Shown here: positions 59,166 to 64,000 of the stretch, in pieces
Numbering within the stretch: the stretch's first letter is position 1
How the letters are laid out: every line of letters begins with the position of its first letter
Position numbers and translations under genes: made by a program
Notes under the pieces: generated by a model
Told to the model about the DNA's origin: nothing
Seen by the model: the letters and a program-made list of their open reading frames with translations, nothing else
Database searches by the model: none
Assembly: GCF_012849375.1 (NCBI RefSeq)
Contig: NZ_CP051684.1
Span: 2,232,001-2,296,000, forward strand
From: Duganella dendranthematis
GTDB lineage: Bacteria; Pseudomonadota; Gammaproteobacteria; Burkholderiales; Burkholderiaceae_D
Direction: 5' to 3'
Length of the DNA: 64,000 bases

Positions 59166-59555
59166 ATGTCCACCTACACCATTACCGAACTGGCGCGCGA
59201 ATTCGACATCACTGCGCGTGCAATCCGCTTTTACGAAGACCAGGGCCTGTTGAGCCCGTCGCGTGAAGGCGCCGGCGGCCGCAACCGCGTCTACACGCCG
59301 CGCGACCGCACCCGCCTCAAGCTGACTCTGCGCGGCAAGCGCCTCGGCCTGTCGCTGGCGGAAATCAAGAGCCTGGTCGACATGTACGAGACGCCCAAGG
59401 ATTCGGCGGCGCAGATGCACCGCTTCCTGACCGTGCTGGCGCAGCACCGCGAAACGCTGGAACAGCAGCGCGAAGACATCGAAATGTCGCTGGCCGAGAT
59501 TCAGGCGCACGAAGACGAATGCAAACGCATGCTGGAAGCCCATGCCGTGACGTGA
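59166..59555 (+). CDS. liuR: MerR-family regulator LiuR
   Basis: A 129-residue MerR regulator: YTITELAREFDITARAIRFYEDQGLLSP is the HTH, NRVYTPRDRTRLKLTLRGKRLGLSLAEIK the wing and hinge, then a dimer coiled coil (HRETLEQQREDIEMSLAEI). Cysteines needed for metal sensing are absent apart from one near the end. This matches LiuR, regulator of leucine/isovalerate degradation genes in proteobacteria. It precedes liuA by 77 bases. Confidence 0.88.
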   Translation: MSTYTITELAREFDITARAIRFYEDQGLLSPSREGAGGRNRVYTPRDRTRLKLTLRGKRLGLSLAEIKSLVDMYETPKDSAAQMHRFLTVLAQHRETLEQQREDIEMSLAEIQAHEDECKRMLEAHAVT

Positions 59556-59563
59556 TCACTGCT

Positions 59564-59583
59564 TGACGTTTACGTTAACGTCA
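59564..59583. promoter_or_regulatory. Candidate LiuR operator upstream of liuA
   Basis: TGACGTT (59564-59570), six bases, then AACGTCA (59577-59583): a perfect 7-bp inverted repeat in the liuR-liuA gap, 50 bases before the liuA start. TTGACG at its left edge may be a -35 element. Confidence 0.6.
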
Positions 59584-59632
59584 CATCGGCGTATCATGGC
59601 CGCTCCGGACCCAAAACAGAATAGAGGAAGAC

Positions 59633-60817
59633 ATGCTCCATCTCCCAGGCCTGACCTTTGACCATGGCGAGGATATCGCCGCGCTGCGCGAGGCCGTGCA
59701 GCAATTCGCCGCCGCCGAGATCGCCCCGCGCGCGGCCGAAATCGACCGCAGCGACCAGTTCCCCATGGACCTGTGGCGCAAGATGGGCGAACTGGGCGTG
59801 CTCGGCATCACCGTACCGGAAGAGTACGGCGGCGCCAACATGGGCTATCTGGCCCACATCGTGGCGATGGAGGAAATCTCGCGCGCCTCGGCTTCGGTCG
59901 GCCTGTCCTACGGCGCCCACTCGAATCTGTGCGTCAACCAGATCAAGCGCAACGGCACCGAAGAACAAAAACAGAAATACCTGCCCAAGCTGATTTCCGG
60001 CGAATACATCGGCGCGCTCGCCATGTCCGAACCGAACGCCGGTTCCGATGTGGTCAGCATGAAGCTGCGCGCCGAGTTCAAGGGCGACCGCTGGGTGCTG
60101 AACGGCACCAAGATGTGGATCACCAACGGCCCCGACGCCGACGTGCTGGTGGTCTACGCCAAGAACGACCTGGAAGCCGGCCCGAAAGGCATGACCGCCT
60201 TCCTGATCGAAAAAGGCTTCAAGGGCTTCTCGATCGCGCAGAAGCTCGACAAGCTGGGCATGCGCGGCTCCCACACCGGCGAGCTGGTGTTCGAGGATTG
60301 CGAAGTGCCGGCCGAAAACGTGCTGGGCGGCCTGGGCAAGGGCGTCAACGTGCTGATGTCCGGCCTCGACTTCGAGCGCACCGTGCTGTCCGGCGGCCCG
60401 CTGGGCATCATGCAGGCCTGCATGGACGTGGTGGTGCCCTACATCCACGACCGCAAGCAGTTCGGCCAGCCGATCGGCGAGTTCCAGCTGATGCAGGGCA
60501 AAATCGCCGACATGTACTCGACCATGATGGCGTCCAAGGCTTATGTCTACGCCGTCGGCCAGGCCTGCGACCGCGCCACCTCGCCGGAACAGATCCGCAA
60601 CCTGCGCAAGGACGCCGCCGGCGCCATCCTGTACAGCGCCGAGAAGGCGACCTGGATGGCCGGCGAAGCGATTCAAACGCTGGGCGGCAATGGCTACATC
60701 AACGAATATCCGGTCGGCCGCCTGTGGCGCGACGCCAAGCTGTATGAAATCGGCGCCGGCACCAGCGAGATCCGCCGCATGCTGATCGGCCGCGAACTGT
60801 TCGCCGAAACCCGTTAA
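59633..60817 (+). CDS. liuA: Isovaleryl-CoA dehydrogenase
   Basis: A 394-residue acyl-CoA dehydrogenase. [20 protein letters not shown] starts it; FAD region [14 protein letters not shown], then [16 protein letters not shown]; the catalytic Glu is in [15 protein letters not shown], the position typical for isovaleryl-CoA dehydrogenases and not the usual C-terminal one. [17 protein letters not shown] ends it. Oxidises isovaleryl-CoA from leucine. GAGGAAG before ATG 59633; a LiuR-like operator upstream. Confidence 0.93.
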   Translation: MLHLPGLTFDHGEDIAALREAVQQFAAAEIAPRAAEIDRSDQFPMDLWRKMGELGVLGITVPEEYGGANMGYLAHIVAMEEISRASASVGLSYGAHSNLCVNQIKRNGTEEQKQKYLPKLISGEYIGALAMSEPNAGSDVVSMKLRAEFKGDRWVLNGTKMWITNGPDADVLVVYAKNDLEAGPKGMTAFLIEKGFKGFSIAQKLDKLGMRGSHTGELVFEDCEVPAENVLGGLGKGVNVLMSGLDFERTVLSGGPLGIMQACMDVVVPYIHDRKQFGQPIGEFQLMQGKIADMYSTMMASKAYVYAVGQACDRATSPEQIRNLRKDAAGAILYSAEKATWMAGEAIQTLGGNGYINEYPVGRLWRDAKLYEIGAGTSEIRRMLIGRELFAETR

Positions 60818-60830
60818 TGGAGATTTGAAC

Positions 60831-62030
60831 ATGCATGATCCTATCGTCATCGTGGGCGCAGCCCGCACCCCCATGGGCGCCTTCCAGGGCGACTTCTCGG
60901 CCAAGGCCGCACACGACCTCGGCGCCGTCGCCATCCAGGCCGCCGTCGAACGCTCCGGCATCGACGGCAAGCTGGTGGAGCACGTCTACTTCGGCAACTG
61001 CCTGATGGCGGGCCAGGGCCAGGCGCCGGCACGCCAGGCGCTGTTGAAAGCCGGCCTGCCGACGTCCACCGGCGCCGTCACGCTGTCCAAAATGTGCGGT
61101 TCGGCCATGCAGGCCGCGATCTTCGCGCACGACCAGCTGATCGCCGGCAGCGCCGACGTCGTGATCGCCGGCGGCATGGAGTCGATGACCAACGCGCCGT
61201 ACCTGGTGCCGAAGGCGCGCGGCGGCTACCGCATCGGCCACGGCATGCTGTTCGATCACATGATGTACGACGGCCTGGAAGACGCCTACTCGCGCAACGA
61301 GAAAACCGGCGAAGGCCGCTCGATGGGCACCTTTGCCGAAGACTGCTCGGCCAAGTACGCATTCACGCGCGAGGCGCAGGACAACTTCGCCATCGAATCG
61401 GTGAAGCGCGCGCAGGTCGCCACCAGCGAAGGCTATTTCAAGTGGGAAATCGCGCCGGTCACCGTGACCTCGCGCGCCGGCGACACCGTCATCGACAAAG
61501 ACGAAGGTCCGCTGAAAGCCAAAGTGGAAAAGATCCCGACACTGCGCGCCGCCTTCAAGAAAGACGGCACCATTACCGCCGCCTCGTCGTCGTCGATCAA
61601 CGACGGCGCCGCAGCGCTGGTGATGATGCGCGAATCGAAAGCCAAGGAACTGGGCCTGTCGCCGATCGCCCGCATTCACGGCCACGCCACCTTTGCGCAG
61701 GAACCGAACTGGTTCACCACCGCACCGATCGGCGCCATCGAAAAACTGTACAAGAAAATCGGCTGGAGCACCAAGGACGTCGACCTGTTCGAGATTAACG
61801 AAGCCTTCGCCGCCGTGCCGATGGCGGCGATGCACGATCTGGCTATCCCGCACGACAAGGTCAACATCCACGGCGGCGCCTGCGCGCTGGGCCACCCGAT
61901 CGGCGCTTCCGGCGCGCGCATCATCGTCACGCTGCTGGGCGCCTTGAAACGCACCGGCGGCAAAAAGGGCGTGGCGGCACTGTGCATCGGCGGCGGCGAA
62001 GCGACTGCGATGGCCGTGGAGCTGGTGTAA
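60831..62030 (+). CDS. Acetyl-CoA C-acyltransferase (thiolase)
   Basis: A 399-residue thiolase: IVIVGAARTPMGAF at the start, active Cys in LSKMCGSAMQAA, His in VNIHGGACALGHPIGASGAR, second Cys in CIGGGEA. It probably cleaves acetoacetyl-CoA, the end product of leucine breakdown, to two acetyl-CoA. ATG 60831 has GGAG 8 bases upstream, thirteen bases after liuA. The SDR gene begins right after its TAA. Confidence 0.93.
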   Translation: MHDPIVIVGAARTPMGAFQGDFSAKAAHDLGAVAIQAAVERSGIDGKLVEHVYFGNCLMAGQGQAPARQALLKAGLPTSTGAVTLSKMCGSAMQAAIFAHDQLIAGSADVVIAGGMESMTNAPYLVPKARGGYRIGHGMLFDHMMYDGLEDAYSRNEKTGEGRSMGTFAEDCSAKYAFTREAQDNFAIESVKRAQVATSEGYFKWEIAPVTVTSRAGDTVIDKDEGPLKAKVEKIPTLRAAFKKDGTITAASSSSINDGAAALVMMRESKAKELGLSPIARIHGHATFAQEPNWFTTAPIGAIEKLYKKIGWSTKDVDLFEINEAFAAVPMAAMHDLAIPHDKVNIHGGACALGHPIGASGARIIVTLLGALKRTGGKKGVAALCIGGGEATAMAVELV

Positions 62031-62705
62031 ATGGCGACTGCACTGATTATCGGCGCCTCGCGCGGCATCGGGCTGGAACTGGTCAAGCAATACCGCAACG
62101 ATGGCTGGCGCGTGATCGCCACCGCGCGCAAGCAGGAAGACTGCGACGCGCTGGCCGCGCTGGGCGCCGAGCCGCACAAGCTGGATGTGACCAATCTGGA
62201 AGCGGTGGCGGGCATCGGCTGGAAGCTCGATGGCGAAGAACTGGATGTCGCTATTCTGAACGCGGGCGTGTACGGCCCGCGTCACGACGGTTTTCCGGCG
62301 CAGGCGGACTTTGACGCGGTGATGCACACCAACGTGCTGGCGGCGATGCGCTTGCTGCCGGTGCTGGCGCCGCTGGTGTGCGCGTCGCGTGGCGACGGCA
62401 AGCTGGCGGTGCTGTCGTCGCGTATGGGATCGCTGAGCGAGCGCACCTCGCCGTCAGGCTCGCTGTACCGCGCCAGCAAGGCCGCGCTGAATTCGGTGTT
62501 GATCGACACCGCGCTGGTGTTCGGCAAGCAGGGCGCGACTTGTGTAGCCTTCCATCCGGGCTGGGTGCAGACCGACATGGGCGGCGCCGGTGCCGACATC
62601 ACGGTAGAACAAAGCGCCAGCGGCATCCGCGCCACGCTGGCCGGGTTGGCCGCCTCCGAAGTCGCCGTCTACCGCAGCTACGACGGCACGGAAATCGGCT
62701 GGTAA
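62031..62705 (+). CDS. Short-chain dehydrogenase/reductase
   Basis: A 224-residue [20 protein letters not shown] (nucleotide-binding), [12 protein letters not shown], and catalytic SS-N9-YRASK with the Ser in LSSRMG. It is of the short, classical sniffer/CsgA-like type. No spacing to the thiolase stop, so expression is coupled. Substrate unknown; perhaps a 3-hydroxyacyl or aldehyde. Confidence 0.88.
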   Translation: MATALIIGASRGIGLELVKQYRNDGWRVIATARKQEDCDALAALGAEPHKLDVTNLEAVAGIGWKLDGEELDVAILNAGVYGPRHDGFPAQADFDAVMHTNVLAAMRLLPVLAPLVCASRGDGKLAVLSSRMGSLSERTSPSGSLYRASKAALNSVLIDTALVFGKQGATCVAFHPGWVQTDMGGAGADITVEQSASGIRATLAGLAASEVAVYRSYDGTEIGW

Positions 62706-62722
62706 ACCCCGCACAGCCACAT

Positions 62723-62750
62723 AGGGTCTGACCCCAAGGGGTCAGACCCT
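62723..62750. repeat. REP-like palindrome, copy 2
   Basis: Arms AGGGTCTGACCCC (62723-62735) and GGGGTCAGACCCT (62738-62750) around AA. It shares its 12-base core with the palindrome at 48536-48565. It occupies the gap between the SDR and acyl-CoA dehydrogenase genes and could fold in mRNA as a terminator or stabiliser. Confidence 0.85.
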
Positions 62751-62788
62751 GCGACGGATTTGCGGGGCAACTATAAACGAGACACGCA

Positions 62789-63916
62789 ATGATACTGAGC
62801 CAGGAACATGAAATGATCCGTGACGCCCTGCGCACCTTCGCGCAGGACCGTCTCGCCCCCAACGCCGCCCGCTGGGACAAGGAGCACCACTTCCCCAAGG
62901 AAGAATTGAAAGAGCTGGCGGCGCTGGGCGCCTTCGGCGTCGCGGTGCCGGAAGAACTGGGCGGCGCCGGCATGGATTACGTGTCGCTGGCCCTGGTGCT
63001 AGAAGAAATCGCCGCCGGTGATGGCGGCACCTCCACGATCATCTCCGTCAACAACTGCCCGGTATGCAGCATCGGCATGATGTACGCCAACGCGCAGCAA
63101 AAGGAACAGTGGCTGCGGCCCCTGGCGCAAGGCGACATGCTCGGCGCCTTCTGCCTCACCGAACCGCACACCGGCAGTGACGCCGCCGCCCTGCGCACCA
63201 CCGCCACGCGCGACGGCGACCACTATGTGCTGAACGGCGTAAAACAGTTCATCACCAGCGGCAAGCACGCCGACGTCGCCATCGTCATGGCCGTCACCGA
63301 CAAGAACGCCGGCAAGAAAGGCATCAGCGCCTTCTGGGTGCCGACCTCCACGCCGGGGTACATCGTTGCCGGCATCGAGCAGAAGATGGGCCAGCACTCG
63401 TCCGACACCGCGCAAATCGTGTTTGAACACTGCCGCATCCCGGCCGAGAACCTGATCGGCGAAGAAGGCCAGGGCTACAAGATTGCCTTGTCGGGACTGG
63501 AGGGCGGCCGCATCGGCATCGCCTCGCAATCGGTCGGCATGGCGCGTTCCGCCTACGAGGCCGCGCTGCGCTACGCGCGGGAACGCGAAAGCTTCGGCAA
63601 GCCGATTTTCGAGCACCAGTCGGTGCAATTCAAACTGGCGGAGATGGCGATGCAGATCGAAGCCGCGCGGCAGCTGATCCTGCACGCCGCGTCGATGAAA
63701 GACGCCGGCCTGCCATGCCTGAAGGAAGCCGCCATGGCCAAGCTGTTCGCCTCCGAAATGGCGGAGAAGGTGTGCTCCGACGCCATCCAGATCCACGGCG
63801 GCTACGGCTACGTCAGCGACTTCCCGGTAGAACGCATCTACCGCGACGCCCGCGTATGCCAGATCTACGAAGGCACCAGCGACATCCAGAAAATCCTGAT
63901 CGCCCGCGCGCTCTAG
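62789..63916 (+). CDS. Acyl-CoA dehydrogenase
   Basis: A 375-residue acyl-CoA dehydrogenase with conventional layout: LGAFGVAVPEELGGAGMDY, FCLTEPHTGSDAAALRT, FITSGKHADVAIVMAV, GGRIGIASQSVGMAR, and the catalytic Glu in YEGTSDIQKILIARAL. Resembles short/branched-chain types such as isobutyryl- or 2-methylbutyryl-CoA dehydrogenase, by context with liuA. Separated from the SDR gene by 83 bases with a palindrome. ATG 62789 is the only good start. Confidence 0.92.
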   Translation: MILSQEHEMIRDALRTFAQDRLAPNAARWDKEHHFPKEELKELAALGAFGVAVPEELGGAGMDYVSLALVLEEIAAGDGGTSTIISVNNCPVCSIGMMYANAQQKEQWLRPLAQGDMLGAFCLTEPHTGSDAAALRTTATRDGDHYVLNGVKQFITSGKHADVAIVMAVTDKNAGKKGISAFWVPTSTPGYIVAGIEQKMGQHSSDTAQIVFEHCRIPAENLIGEEGQGYKIALSGLEGGRIGIASQSVGMARSAYEAALRYARERESFGKPIFEHQSVQFKLAEMAMQIEAARQLILHAASMKDAGLPCLKEAAMAKLFASEMAEKVCSDAIQIHGGYGYVSDFPVERIYRDARVCQIYEGTSDIQKILIARAL

Positions 63917-64000
63917 GTCTTGGCGACCACCGCTTCGCCGATGGCGTAGAAATTGCCGCCGGCGATGTAGTGCAGGCTGCGCCACTGCGGATCGGCGTTT
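63913..64000 (-). CDS. C-terminal end of an unidentified gene (partial)
   Basis: The minus-strand frame from the window edge reads NADPQWRSLHYIAGGNFY then AIGEAVVAKT and ends with TAG at 63915-63913, overlapping the acyl-CoA dehydrogenase stop by three bases. It looks coding (balanced, no stops). The family cannot be named from 29 residues. Confidence 0.6.
   Translation of the reverse strand, partial: NADPQWRSLHYIAGGNFYAIGEAVVAKT

Overview
The window is a dense, GC-rich chromosomal stretch with no rRNA, tRNA, CRISPR or prophage. The protein families and the gene order (mlaFED-mlaA-mlaCB, yadGH-like, ibaG, murA, hisGDCBHAFIE, HIT, tatABC) point to a betaproteobacterium of the Burkholderiales. 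The mixture of an AtaL-like protein, a short-form HisG, a LiuR-type leucine catabolism cluster and two large SNF2 helicases fits Oxalobacteraceae (Massilia/Duganella/Janthinobacterium-like). The genus is an inference from memory of such genomes, not a database match.

Left part (1-13.8 kb): an AHSA1-like protein, a secreted TonB-C/Sel1 protein, a LoiP-like M48 protease, a membrane GGDEF protein, a UPF0303 protein, a higBA toxin-antitoxin pair with a candidate operator, the rep-slyX pair, an AtaL-like protein, an HD-GYP-like protein without its HD dyad, a flavin disulfide reductase with a Cys-rich tail, a divergent ArgP-type regulator, and priA. Between priA and hemE lies about 0.7 kb of AT-rich DNA with four exact DnaA boxes, several near matches and internal direct repeats. 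It is the best candidate in the window for a replication origin or another DnaA-binding locus.

Middle part (14.4-47.6 kb): hemE; an S9 peptidase overlapping a 1385-residue SNF2 helicase; a DUF885 protein; a small coiled-coil membrane protein; then a run of minus-strand genes almost 23 kb long. Read in transcription order, this run covers phospholipid transport (mla), an ABC-2 exporter, ibaG, murA, histidine biosynthesis and the Tat translocase. An orphan-type DNA adenine methyltransferase sits inside the his operon, with its start coupled to hisD. gltBD lies upstream on the same strand.

Right part (47.7-64 kb): a REP-associated (Y1/HUH) transposase with inverted flanking repeats and a nearby long palindrome, whose core recurs 14 kb away; a SNF2-histidine kinase-response regulator operon; tex; a PadR/DUF2812 pair with a candidate operator; grxD-ubiX; a small HTH regulator; and a LiuR-controlled acyl-CoA catabolism cluster (liuR, liuA, thiolase, SDR, second acyl-CoA dehydrogenase). 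The last 88 bases hold the C-terminal end of an unidentified minus-strand gene.
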